A DNA stretch of 64,000 nucleotides, from assembly GCF_007845675.1 (NCBI RefSeq), contig NZ_VOBR01000014.1, positions 1 through 64,000 on the forward strand, written 5' to 3'. Below, one piece after another: positions 43,948 through 53,200 of this stretch. Origin of the DNA: Lentzea tibetensis (lineage in GTDB: Bacteria > Actinomycetota > Actinomycetes > Mycobacteriales > Pseudonocardiaceae). The translations under genes were made by a program, and so were the position numbers. Numbering within the stretch: position 1 is the stretch's first letter; every line of letters starts with the position of its first letter. The notes beneath the pieces are model-generated. The model saw only the letters and a list, made by a program, of their open reading frames with translations. It made no database searches and had not been told where the DNA came from.

Positions 43948-44769
43948 CTACCAGGAGAAGAAGCCCTGCTTCGACTTCCGGCCCAGTTCTCCCCTGGCGA
44001 CCATGTCCCTGAGCAGCTGCGGCGGCTCGAACCTCGGGCCCAGCTCGCGGGCGAGGTGCTCGGCGATCGCCAGCCGGACGTCCAGTCCGACCAGGTCGGT
44101 CAGCCTGAGCGGCCCCATCGGCCAGCCGTAGCCCAGCCGCATGCCGGTGTCGATGTCCTCGGCGGACGCGACGCCCTCCTCCAGCATCCGGATGGCTTCC
44201 ATGCCGACCGCGACGCCCAGGCGTGACGTGGCGAAACCGGGCGAGTCGCGCACCTCGATGACGGTCTTGCCCATCTCCTCGGCCCACTTGCGGGCCTTGG
44301 CGACGTTCACCGGGTCGACCCCGGAGTGGTGGACGAGCTCGACGAGCTGCTGCACCGGAACGGGGTTGAAGAAGTGCATGCCCAGCACGCGGTCGCCGGG
44401 CAGTCCCTCGGCGATGTCCGCGATGGACAGGCTGGAGGTGTTCGACGCGAGCACCGCGCCGGGGCAGGCGTCGGCCGCCCTGGTGAGGACCTCTCGCTTC
44501 AGCTCGACGGTCTCCGGCACGGCCTCGACGACCAGCTCGGCGTCGCCGGGGAGCGTGAAGTCACCGGTCACCGCGAGGTTGGCGAACACCTCGTCCGCGT
44601 TGTCGAGCTTGCCGCGTTCCTGCGCCTTGGCGAGTGACGCCTTCACGGCCTTGAACGCGTGGTCGCAGCGCTCGGGCGCCTCGGCGAGCGTGACCTCGTG
44701 GCCGTGCGCGAGCAGCAGGTGCGCGATGCCCGCGCCCATGGTGCCGCCGCCGATCACCACGGCCTTCAC
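43948..44769 (-). CDS. 3-hydroxyacyl-CoA (3-hydroxybutyryl-CoA) dehydrogenase
   Basis: 273 aa. Rossmann NAD site VIGGGTMGAGIAHL at the N-terminus, catalytic His in GMHFFNPVPVQQLVE, SNTSSLSI, and C-terminal 3HCDH domain (DSPGFATSRL, GYGWPMGPLRLTDLVGLD). Acts in fatty acid or butyrate-type metabolism. GTG 44769 overlaps the stop of the EthD-domain gene as GTGA, so the pair is co-translated. Confidence 0.92.
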   Translation of the reverse strand: MKAVVIGGGTMGAGIAHLLLAHGHEVTLAEAPERCDHAFKAVKASLAKAQERGKLDNADEVFANLAVTGDFTLPGDAELVVEAVPETVELKREVLTRAADACPGAVLASNTSSLSIADIAEGLPGDRVLGMHFFNPVPVQQLVELVHHSGVDPVNVAKARKWAEEMGKTVIEVRDSPGFATSRLGVAVGMEAIRMLEEGVASAEDIDTGMRLGYGWPMGPLRLTDLVGLDVRLAIAEHLARELGPRFEPPQLLRDMVARGELGRKSKQGFFSW

Positions 44770-45083
44770 GCGACGACCTCGGCGGTGAACATGCTGACCA
44801 GCTCCATGCCCCCGATCTCGGTGAGGTTCGCACCGGAGGTCGCCCACTCGGGGGTCTGGAAGGCCGCGCGCATCGCTTCCTTCGACTCGAAGTACAGCTC
44901 GGCGATCAGGTGCAGCTCGGTGTCACCGAGGAAGCCGGGCACGACGACCCGCTGGATCTTGGCGACCTCGGCCCTGACCAGCCCCGGCACCGAGTCGGCG
45001 ATCGGCAGGTGCGTCTCGAAGTACTTCTGGTCGAAGCCCTCCGGGTCGGCGGGTTTCTTGTACAGGGCGACGTACTTGATCAT
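44766..45083 (-). CDS. EthD-domain protein
   Basis: 105 aa ferredoxin-like dimeric alpha/beta-barrel protein; MIKYVALYKKPADPEGFDQ and HLPIADSVPGL are the EthD signature. EthD-like proteins are small accessory enzymes of degradative pathways, sometimes with monooxygenases. ATG 45083 behind GGGAG at 6 bases. Coupled to the hydroxyacyl-CoA dehydrogenase gene downstream, suggesting a shared catabolic route; the substrate is not evident. Confidence 0.85.
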   Translation of the reverse strand: MIKYVALYKKPADPEGFDQKYFETHLPIADSVPGLVRAEVAKIQRVVVPGFLGDTELHLIAELYFESKEAMRAAFQTPEWATSGANLTEIGGMELVSMFTAEVVA

Positions 45084-45156
45084 GTGACACTCCCGATGTC
45101 GACTCGCCCAGCACTGTAACGCTGCTCCGGTTGGGGCGACCGGGCACGATGGAGGT

Positions 45157-45813
45157 GTGCGGATCATCCTCGTGCGGCACGGGCAGAGCCTCGGCAACGT
45201 CGACGAACTGGCCTACTGCCGAATACCCGACCACGCGCTCCCGCTGACGCCCACGGGCGAACGGCAGGCGCGCACGGTCGGGCCGCAGGTGCGCGCGTTG
45301 ATCGGTGACGGGCCGGTCGCCGTGTACGTCTCGCCCTACAAGCGCACGCGCAAGACGTTCGAGCTGCTGGACGTCGCGGCCGAGCGGATCGTCGCGGAGC
45401 CGCGGCTGCGCGAGCAGGACTGGGGCAACCTGCAGGACCCGGTGCAGCAGGAGATGCTCAAGCACCAGCGGCACGCGTTCGGCCACTTCTTCTTCCGGCT
45501 GCCCAACGGCGAGTCCGGTGCGGACGTCGACGACCGGATCGCCGCGTTCCTCGGCGAGCTGCAGTTCCGGATGCTGATGGACCGGGCGCACCCGAAGACC
45601 GTGCTGATCGTGTCGCACGGTCTGACGATCCGGTTGCTGTGCCGCCGGTTGTTCTCGTGGAGCGTCGATCTCTTCGAGTCTCTGTCCAATTTGGACACCT
45701 GCGAGAACAGGGTGCTGGACTTCGTCGACTCGGAGTGGAGGCTCGACCGCCCGTTCACGCAGTGGCGGGACTCGCCGGACGGTGCGACCCAGCTGGGCCC
45801 ACCGGTTCCCTAG
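45157..45813 (+). CDS. Histidine phosphatase superfamily protein (phosphoglycerate-mutase-like)
   Basis: 218 aa. Catalytic LVRHGQSLGN at the N-terminus, Arg in YVSPYKRTRKTFE, Glu in EPRLREQDWG and the second His in IVSHGLTIRLL. All active-site residues are present, so it is probably a phosphatase or mutase. GTG 45157 sits directly after GGAGGT, too close for a ribosome site, but 6 bases after CACGAT, so a leaderless mRNA is likely. Its stop overlaps the convergent gene's stop in one CTAG. Confidence 0.88.
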   Translation: MRIILVRHGQSLGNVDELAYCRIPDHALPLTPTGERQARTVGPQVRALIGDGPVAVYVSPYKRTRKTFELLDVAAERIVAEPRLREQDWGNLQDPVQQEMLKHQRHAFGHFFFRLPNGESGADVDDRIAAFLGELQFRMLMDRAHPKTVLIVSHGLTIRLLCRRLFSWSVDLFESLSNLDTCENRVLDFVDSEWRLDRPFTQWRDSPDGATQLGPPVP

Positions 45814-46163
45814 TGCGCGGTGACGGTGCCCGGTGATGCGCGGGTCAGCAGCTTGACGACGCGGACCGCTCCGCTGGCGAGCGTCGCCAGCACGGCGAGC
45901 TGCACCATGAGCGCGAGCACCCACTGCGTCTCGGCCGTGAACGTCAGGTCTCCGGACGGGCCGACCATGAACGTGGCGTACAGGCCCCAGCACTGGAGCG
46001 CGGCCAGCACCGCGCCGACGACCGTCGTGTGCAGCGAGACGACGAGCACGACCGCCACGAGCAGCACGAGCGCGAGCAGCGGCCATGCGGCCGTCACCAC
46101 GCTCACCGCCACTCCGCAGCCGAATCCGAGTGCCGAGCCGTAGCCACCACCGATTCTTCGCAT
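45810..46163 (-). CDS. Small integral membrane protein of unknown function
   Basis: 117 aa, three or four hydrophobic helices (VVTAAWPLLALVLLVAVVLV; VVGAVLAALQCWGLYATFMV; VLALMVQLAVLATLASG). No recognised motif. Convergent with the histidine phosphatase, sharing the CTAG stop overlap. Divergent from bluB. Confidence 0.7.
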   Translation of the reverse strand: MRRIGGGYGSALGFGCGVAVSVVTAAWPLLALVLLVAVVLVVSLHTTVVGAVLAALQCWGLYATFMVGPSGDLTFTAETQWVLALMVQLAVLATLASGAVRVVKLLTRASPGTVTAH

Positions 46164-46246
46164 CAGAACGGTCTATCGTCGCGCTGAGATTTGCGCCACC
46201 TCACCGGTGTGAAGTTACTGCTTTCGCGTGAGGCACGATCGTACGA

Positions 46247-46888
46247 ATGAGCCTGGCCGACCTGTACGAGGTGTTGCACCGCCGCCGCGACACCAGGGGC
46301 GAGTTCACCGGTGCGGAAATTCAAGACGACGTGCTGCGCCGCATCCTGGCGGCCGCGCACGCGGCGCCCAGCGTCGGGCTTTCCCAGCCGTGGGACTTCG
46401 TGCTCGTGAAGAACCAGGACACCCGGCGCGCGTTCCGCGACCACGTGCAGGCCGAGCGCAGCGTGTTCGCCGCCGGGTTGGAGGGTGAACGAGCTGAGCT
46501 GTTCAGCCGTATCAAAGTCGAAGGCGTCATGGAGTCGAGCCTCGGCGTCGTCGTCACGTACGACCCGGACCGCGGATCACCTGCGGTGCTGGGACGGCAC
46601 GCGATCGCCGACGCGGGGCTCTACTCGGTGTGCCTCGCGATCCAGAACCTCTGGCTCGCGGCCACGGCCGAAGGGCTCGGCGTCGGCTGGGTGAGCTTCT
46701 ACCGGGAGGACGTGCTGCGACGGCTGCTCGACATCCCGGCCCGGCTGCGCCCGGTCGCGTGGCTCTGCGTGGGCCCTGTTCGTTCTTTGCCGGAAACCCC
46801 GGATCTGGAACGTCACGGTTGGCGCAACCGTCTACCTCTCGATGACGTCCTGCACCACGATCGGTACAGGGCGCGACCATCCCGGTAG
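46247..46888 (+). CDS. bluB: 5,6-dimethylbenzimidazole synthase BluB
   Basis: 213 aa nitroreductase-fold flavoenzyme that breaks down FMN to dimethylbenzimidazole, the lower ligand of vitamin B12. Characteristic segments: RRRDTRGEFTG, HAAPSVGLSQPWDF (FMN site), WLAATAEGLGVGWVSFY. ATG 46247; CACGAT ends 7 bases upstream (leaderless type). No cobalamin riboswitch was seen in the 83-base spacer, and no other cobalamin genes are nearby. Confidence 0.92.
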   Translation: MSLADLYEVLHRRRDTRGEFTGAEIQDDVLRRILAAAHAAPSVGLSQPWDFVLVKNQDTRRAFRDHVQAERSVFAAGLEGERAELFSRIKVEGVMESSLGVVVTYDPDRGSPAVLGRHAIADAGLYSVCLAIQNLWLAATAEGLGVGWVSFYREDVLRRLLDIPARLRPVAWLCVGPVRSLPETPDLERHGWRNRLPLDDVLHHDRYRARPSR

Positions 46889-46940
46889 CCTGTGGGGGCT
46901 CAACCGGCCGCGCGGCGAGTCGGAACGGAGTCGAGAACGA

Positions 46941-48437
46941 GTGGAACAGCGCGACCCGCTGGTGGCGGGCCAGATTCCGCGGCTGGACCGTGAGGTCCGC
47001 GCGCTGCTGAATGCTGGGCGCCTTCCTGAGGCGAACAGCCTGTTCGACGAGGTCGTCACGAAGGTGTCGCCCGGTGTCGACCGCTGGGTGCGGTCCGCGG
47101 TGCTGGTGAACCGGGCCGTGCTGGCGTGGCGGCTCGGCCGCATCCCGCTCGCGCTGGAGCTCGCCGCCGAGGGCTGGACCGATCTCGACGCGGATCGTGC
47201 GGACAGCCCCGCTGTCGCGCAGACCATGGGCGCTCTCGGCTACCTGCTCGAAGGCATCGGCAACCGCCGCGCCGCGCTGGACATGGTGCGCCTGTCCGTG
47301 CAGGTCGCGCGCCGGGCCGGGAACACGGACACGCTCGCGCAGTGCCTGCAGCGAGTCGGCGGCCTGCTGAACTTCCGCGCGTGCGCCGGCGCTCCGTCGG
47401 CCGCGCCCGCGATCTTCGAGGAGGCCCGCGCGTACCTCGAGGAGGGCCTCGCGCTGGTCAAGGACGAGGTGCTGCACCGCGCGCTGCTCGGCGCGTTCGG
47501 CCGCTCGCTCGCCGGTGTCGGTGAGCTGGAGAAGGCCGAGCGGGTGGCGTGCGAGACGCTCGAGCTGGCGACCGCGGCGGACGACCTGTGGGGCATCTCG
47601 GTCGGCAACTGGGTGCTCGCCGTGGTGCGCCGTGAACAGGACAACCTCGCGGACGCCCGCACGCACGCCTCGCGCGCGGTGACCAGCGCCGAACGCATCA
47701 ACGACACTTCTCTGCTGCTGCGGTTCTCGACCGAGCTGGCGGACATCTGCGCCGCGCTGGGCGACTCGGTCGGCGAGGCCGCCGCGCTGCGGCGTTCCGT
47801 CGCGGCGGGCCGGACGGCGACCGAGACGCTGCAGGAAGGCCTCGGCCAAGCGCTGGAACAGCGCCGCGTCGCCGTGCAGGCGCAGCGGCTGGCGGTGGCG
47901 GCGCAGGAAGCGGCCGCACGGGACCCGTTGACGGGCCTCGCGAACAGGCTCGGCCTCGAACGCGCTGCTCAGGCGTTGCTGGAGTCCACCGCGGCGCGCG
48001 GCAGAGTGCCGTGGCTGGTGCTGGTGGACGTGGACTGGTTCAAGGGCGTCAACGACGACGCCGGTCACGCGGCGGGCGACGCGGCGCTGCGCGAGATCGC
48101 CCAGCTGCTGCGCCGCGAGTGCCGCTCGGACGACCTGGTCGCGCGCTGGGCCGGTGACGAGTTCGTGGTGCTGCTCGGCGACGCGGGCAACAACGGCGAG
48201 GTCGGCCCGAACGTGGCCGAGCGGATCCGCGCGGCGGTGGACAGCCACGACTGGACGATGGTGCTCGGCACCGCACGGCGTCCGACCGTGTCGATCGGCG
48301 TCGCGGCCGGACCGGCGAAGCTCGACCAGCTCTTCGCGGCCGCGGACATGGCCCTGTACCGGGCCAAGCGCCACGGCCGCAACCGCGTCGAGGTCGAGCC
48401 GTCCGCCGAGATCCCCGAGATCGTCTCCGGCAACTGA
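46941..48437 (+). CDS. TPR-like diguanylate cyclase (GGDEF variant AGDEF)
   Basis: 498 aa. Residues 1-330 are helical repeats of TPR type (FEEARAYLEEGLALVKDEV, GELEKAERVACETLELATAA). A short coiled linker leads to a GGDEF domain (about 345-490) with DPLTGLANRLGL, VDVDWFKGVNDDAGHAAGD and active-site AGDEF (404-408). The Gly-to-Ala change at the first position is tolerated in several active cyclases. Probably makes c-di-GMP under control of the TPR part. No RxxD inhibitory site noticed. GTG 46941 chosen; TAGCCT at 46885-46890 could be its -10. Confidence 0.88.
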   Translation: MEQRDPLVAGQIPRLDREVRALLNAGRLPEANSLFDEVVTKVSPGVDRWVRSAVLVNRAVLAWRLGRIPLALELAAEGWTDLDADRADSPAVAQTMGALGYLLEGIGNRRAALDMVRLSVQVARRAGNTDTLAQCLQRVGGLLNFRACAGAPSAAPAIFEEARAYLEEGLALVKDEVLHRALLGAFGRSLAGVGELEKAERVACETLELATAADDLWGISVGNWVLAVVRREQDNLADARTHASRAVTSAERINDTSLLLRFSTELADICAALGDSVGEAAALRRSVAAGRTATETLQEGLGQALEQRRVAVQAQRLAVAAQEAAARDPLTGLANRLGLERAAQALLESTAARGRVPWLVLVDVDWFKGVNDDAGHAAGDAALREIAQLLRRECRSDDLVARWAGDEFVVLLGDAGNNGEVGPNVAERIRAAVDSHDWTMVLGTARRPTVSIGVAAGPAKLDQLFAAADMALYRAKRHGRNRVEVEPSAEIPEIVSGN

Positions 48438-48770
48438 CCTACCGCTGGCACAGGCCTCAGCCAGCCACGCGACCAAGCGCTGGCTTGCACCCCTGACACG
48501 CGACCAAGCGCTGACCTGAAGCTGCCAGGCGATCAAGTACTGGCCCGAACCTGTCGTCTGGGCGATGAGCCCGCCCAGCCCGGTACGCCACGAGCGCGCA
48601 AGCGCGAAAGAGCCCAAGCGCGAAAGAGCCCAAAGGGCAGCCCCCACCCATCCCGGGGGGCGTCCCTGCTCCAGCCTACCGCCAAAACCGCAGGTCAAGC
48701 TGCCACTCGGCGATCTGTGGACAACTCAGCCGCTGTGGACAACTCGCGATCAAGCGATCAGCCGATGCGA
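48438..48770. repeat. Repeat-rich convergent spacer with duplicated luxR-type 3' end
   Basis: No gene. Contains a 17-bp direct repeat CACGCGACCAAGCGCTG (48466-48482, 48497-48513) and a tandem 16-mer CAAGCGCGAAAGAGCC (48599-48614, 48615-48630). A 36-base segment (48562-48597) nearly matches the last 32 bases region of the convergent regulator gene (48775-48806). GCGATC/GATCA words recur up to 48775. Looks like a mosaic made by local duplications. Confidence 0.7.
48716..48745 (-). promoter_or_regulatory. Pair of DnaA-box-like sequences
   Basis: TGTGGACAACTC occurs at 48716-48727 and 48734-48745. On the leftward strand each contains TTGTCCACA, identical to the high-GC actinobacterial DnaA box consensus, 18 bp apart. 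Could titrate or use DnaA, or be chance in a repeat-rich spacer. Confidence 0.35.
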
Positions 48771-49418
48771 TCAGGCGATGAGCCCACCCCGGTAAGCCAC
48801 GAGCGCCGCCTGCACCCGGTTGACCGCACCGATCTTCCCCAGCACCGACGACACGTAGCCCTTCACCGTGGCCTCGGAGAGGTGCAGCGTCCCGCCGATC
48901 TCGGCGTTCGACATGCCCTGCCCGATGAGCACGAGCACCTCGCGTTCCCGCTCCGACAACGATGCCAGCAGCCGCCGAGCAGGCTCGGCCATCCGCTCAC
49001 CGTCCGCGACGGCCGCGAGCACGCGAGCCGCGACGCCGGGGTCAAGGACCGCTCCACCGCGCGCGAGGTCGCGCACGGCCTTCACCAGCTGCTCAGGCTC
49101 GGTGTCCTTGAGGAGGAACCCGGACGCCCCGAGCCGCAGCGCCTCGCTCACGTACTCGTCGACGTCGAAGGTCGTCAGGATGCACACCCTCGGCTGATCC
49201 GGAAGAGTCCGGAGCCTGCGCAGTGCCACGAGGCCGTCCGAGGTGCGCATGCGGATGTCCAACAGCACGACATGAGGACGGTGCTGGCGCGCCAGGTCGG
49301 CCACCAGGTGCCCGTCATCGCATTCGGCGACCACTTCTATGTCACCGACGCTGCTCAGGATCATGCGGAGGCCCGATCGAACGAGATCCTCGTCGTCGGC
49401 CAGCAAAACCTTGATCAC
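48771..49418 (-). CDS. NarL/LuxR-type response regulator (orphan)
   Basis: 215 aa. Receiver (LLADDEDLVR, phospho-Asp in VVLLDIRMRTSDG, LTTFD, LLKDTEPEQL) plus a C-terminal LuxR helix-turn-helix (LSEREREVLVLIGQGMSNAEI, VKGYVSSVLGKIG). Usually paired with a DUF4118/HisKA_3 kinase, but no kinase gene is adjacent. GTG 49418 behind GGGAGG. The 3' end is partly duplicated in the spacer downstream. Confidence 0.9.
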   Translation of the reverse strand: MIKVLLADDEDLVRSGLRMILSSVGDIEVVAECDDGHLVADLARQHRPHVVLLDIRMRTSDGLVALRRLRTLPDQPRVCILTTFDVDEYVSEALRLGASGFLLKDTEPEQLVKAVRDLARGGAVLDPGVAARVLAAVADGERMAEPARRLLASLSEREREVLVLIGQGMSNAEIGGTLHLSEATVKGYVSSVLGKIGAVNRVQAALVAYRGGLIA

Positions 49419-49550
49419 GACGCCTCCCGCATTGGCGTTCCGTGCTCCCACATGGCGCAAGCTTCGCGTACGAACGCGCAAGCTCGCGTTAATTCTCAGT
49501 TATCTCATCATGTGGTAGGAGATTTGCCGGTTGTTCCGACTCGTTCACAG

Positions 49551-50150
49551 TTACCGGAATTGACCGGCGACTTCGCTGCGTAAGCGGGGCAGCAGGGCGT
49601 AGAGGGCATCACCGGGACACTGAGTAACCGTGAAGTCTCGATGCCCAAAAATCTCACTGGCTGGAATGTTGTACCGATCACACGCGTGCGCGCAGAACGC
49701 GACGAGTGAATCCCACTGTTGTTGTGGTGGCTCCACCGCCACGTAGAGACCTTCGTTCTCGATTCCGATGGCGACGTCGTTCTGTCCCGGACAATGTGCA
49801 CCTACAACTATCTGGTCACCAGCACGCAGCGCCTCGAAACTGCCGTGCCTGCCCTCCATGAGGACGCCGCCGCGACTGTTCGTGAAGTGCTGGCCGGAGT
49901 CGACCCACCCGTTGCGGTCCATGTGGAGGTCCTGGATCCACCGCGCGAGGTCGTAAGCGTGACCGATCGAGTAGTCCTCGACGTTCTCCGTCGCCGTGTG
50001 GTGCACGAGGATGCGCGACGGCCTGCGGTGGACGGTCACCAGCTCCTGCGCAGGGGGTCTGGCCTGCCAGTCCTGGCACGTCCGCACCGACAGCTCGGCC
50101 GGTGGGACGACCACGGCGACGGAGCCCAGGAGGAACGTTCGTCTGCGCAT
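49551..50150 (-). CDS. Secreted N-acetylmuramoyl-L-alanine amidase (PGRP/amidase_2 fold)
   Basis: 199 aa. Signal-like N-terminus MRRRTFLLGSVAVVV (Tat-like), then an amidase_2/PGRP domain. Zinc ligands are His in LVHHTA, His in GHRDF and Cys in TQCPGD; the catalytic Tyr/Glu region is GIENEGLYV. Cleaves the amide bond between MurNAc and the peptide stem. ATG 50150. Divergent from the giant acylase gene with 126 bases between. Confidence 0.9.
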   Translation of the reverse strand: MRRRTFLLGSVAVVVPPAELSVRTCQDWQARPPAQELVTVHRRPSRILVHHTATENVEDYSIGHAYDLARWIQDLHMDRNGWVDSGQHFTNSRGGVLMEGRHGSFEALRAGDQIVVGAHCPGQNDVAIGIENEGLYVAVEPPQQQWDSLVAFCAHACDRYNIPASEIFGHRDFTVTQCPGDALYALLPRLRSEVAGQFR

Positions 50151-50199
50151 CTGATCTTGATCTCACACCTGATCGATTCAGCGCCTGACAGGAGTGAAC

Positions 50200-50214
50200 G
50201 CGAAACACTTTCGC
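50200..50214. promoter_or_regulatory. Palindrome in the amidase/acylase divergent region
   Basis: GCGAAA-CAC-TTTCGC, perfect 6-bp arms, 63 bases before the acylase ATG and 50 bases from the amidase ATG. Candidate operator; the binding protein is unknown. Confidence 0.35.
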
Positions 50215-50276
50215 AATTGCTTACCGGAAAGTAACGTGCGCCACATCAGCCCTGCACTGAGAGGAGCTTCGCCGTC

Positions 50277-53200
50277 ATGCGGAGAGCCGCCCACAGGCGC
50301 ACCGTGGTCACCCTGCTCGCCACGGCCGTCGTCACAGCCTCGGTCATCAGCGCCGCACAGGCGGAGGAAGCACGGGAGGCGGCGTTCGCTCCTGACGACT
50401 ACTGCCTCGGCCAGTGCGAGGACATCCTCCCGCCCGGCAACAACGGCAACGCCACACTCGCCGAGATCCTGACGCACAAGGCGTTCGGCACCCGTCCCGC
50501 GCACTCGGCCGACCAGCTCGGCAAGTACGACGCCCTCGCGCACGGGTACCAGGGCCTCACGAACGCGCAGCTGACCGACTTCTACAACGACGCGGCGTTC
50601 GGCGTTCCCGCCGACCAGGTCGAGAGCACGATCAAGCCGCGCTCCGACGTGACGATCGTGCGCGACAAGAAGATCGGCATGGCGCACGTCAACGGCACCA
50701 CCCGGTCGGGCACCGAGTTCGGCGCGGGCTACGCGGCCGCGCAGGACCGGCTGTGGCTGATGGACCTGTTCCGCCACCTCGGTCGCGGCACGCTCAGCGG
50801 GTTCGCCGGTGGTGCACCGGGCAACCGCGTGCTGGAACAGGGCTTCTACAGCCAGATCGCTTACACCGAGGCGGACCTGCAGGCGCAGATCGACCGCGTC
50901 GCGAACACCGGCCCGCGCGGCCAGCAGGCGCTGAAGGACGTCAAGGACTACGTCGACGGCATCAACGCCTACCTCGCGAAGTCCATCAAGGACCGCAACT
51001 TCCCCGGTGAGTACGTGCTCACCGCGCACGCGGACTCCATCACGAACTGGAACGACATCCAGCCGTTCAAGCCCACCGACATGGTCGCGATCGCCTCGGT
51101 CGTCGGCGGCCTGTTCGGCGCGGGCGGCGGCGGTGAGGTGCAGTCGGCGCTCGTGAAGCTGGCCGCGCAGAACAAGTACGGTGCCGCGGTCGGCGACCAG
51201 GTGTGGCGCTCGTTCCGCGCGCAGAACGACCCGGAGGCCGTCCTCACCCTCCACAACGGACAGTCGTTCCCCTATTCGGCCACACCGGCCAACCCGCAGG
51301 GCGTCGCGCTGCCGGACGCGGGCAGCGTGACGCCCGAGCGGATGGTCTACGACGAGGTCGGCGGTGCGGGCACGACCGCTGTCCCCGCCCCCGCGGAGCA
51401 GGAGAAGCTGCGCGGGATGTTCGAGGACGGCGTGCTGCCCGCCGACCTGGCGAAGCGGCGCGGCATGTCCAACGCTCTCGCGGTGTCCGGTGCCTACACC
51501 GACACCGGCAACCCGATCGGCGTGTGGGGCCCGCAGGCGGGCTACTTCGCGCCGCAGCTGCTGATGCTGCAGGAGCTCAACGGGCCCGGCCTGCGCTCGC
51601 GCGGCGTCTCGTTCGCGGGCGTCAGCATGTACGTGCAGCTCGGCCGCGGCGTCGACTACTCGTGGAGCGCGACGTCGGCCGGTCAGGACATCGTCGACAC
51701 CTACGCCGTCGAGCTGTGCGAGCCGAACGGCTCCGCTCCCACGAAGGCGTCGCAGCACTACAGGTTCCACGGCGCCTGCGTGCCGCTGGAGAAGCTGGAG
51801 CGCAAGAACTCCTGGAAGCCCACGGTGGCCGACGGGACGAAGGAGGGTTCCTACTCGCTCGTCATGTGGCGCACCAAGTACGGCCTGGTGACGCACCGCG
51901 CGTTGATCAACGGCAAGCCGGTCGCGTACTCGACGCTGCGCTCGACGTACATGCACGAGGTCGACTCGATCGTCGGCTTCCAGGAGCTGAACGATCCGAG
52001 CGCGGTGAAGTCCGCGCAGGACTTCCAGCGCGTCGTAGACAAGATCGGCTACGCGTTCAACTGGCTGTACGTCGACTCGAAGGACGCCGCGTACTTCAAC
52101 TCGGGCCTCAACCCGGTGCGCAAGTCCACTGTGGACCCGAACCTGCCGATCTGGGGCGCGTCCGCGTACGAGTGGGACGGCTGGAACCCCGACCTCAACA
52201 CGGCGTCGTACACGCCGTTCGCGCAGCACCCGAACGCGATCAACCAGGACTACTTCATCTCGTGGAACAACAAGCAGGCCGTCGACTTCACGGCGGGCGG
52301 GTTCCACCTGTCGTCCGTGCACCGCGGTGACCTGCTCGACACGCGGGTGAAGAAGATGGTCGCGAGCGGCAAGAAGATCACCCGCGCGTCGCTGACCCAG
52401 GCGATGGCCGAGGCGGGTCTCGCCGACCTGCGCGGCGAAGAGGTGCTGCCGAACCTGTTGCGCGTCATCGACACCGCGGCCGTCACCGACCCGTCGCTCG
52501 CACCGGTCGTGCAGAAGCTCAAGGACTGGCAGCGTTCCGGCGCCCTGCGCAAGGAAACGGCGAAGGGCAGCAAGGCCTACGCCCACGCCGAGGCGATCCG
52601 CACGCTCGACGCGTGGTGGCCGCTGCTGGTGCAGGCGCAGTTCCAGCCGCTCGGCCAGGACCTCTACACGGCACTGACCGGCGCGTTGCAGGTCGACGAG
52701 GCACCGTCCGACTCGCACGGCGGCCCGAACAGCTCGCCGCACAAGGGTTCCGCGTTCCAGTTCGGCTGGTGGGGCCACGTGGACAAGGACATCCGCAAGG
52801 TGCTCGGCGACCAGGTGAAGGGCCCGTTCCCGCAGACCTACTGCGGCAACGGCGTGCTGTCCGCGTGCCGTCAGATCCTGCTGGACACGCTGAAGCAGGC
52901 CGCGGCCAAGCCGGCGAACCAGGTCTACCCCGGTGACGCGGACTGCGCGGCGGGCGACCAGTGGTGCGCCGACACGATCGTCCACCGCGCGATGGGCGGC
53001 ATCACGCAGGACAAGATGCACTGGCAGAACCGCCCGACCTACCAGCAGGTCGTGCAGTTCCCGTCCCGCCGCGGCGCTTCTCTGGCGAACCTGGCGCAGG
53101 GCCGCGCGGCCACCGCGTCGAGCCACGAGAAGGGCTGGCACAGCCTGCCACCGCTGAACGTGCTGGACGGCAACCCGGCGTCGCGCTGGGCGTCGGACTG

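Noticed and set aside
40687-45083. Secondary-metabolite gene cluster around the P450-methyltransferase fusion
   Set aside because: Neighbours are a channel, an Eis-type acetyltransferase and fatty-acid enzymes; no synthase, transporter or resistance genes.
46164-46246. Cobalamin riboswitch before bluB
   Set aside because: The spacer is only 83 bases and no B12-box-like sequence was seen; the start looks leaderless.
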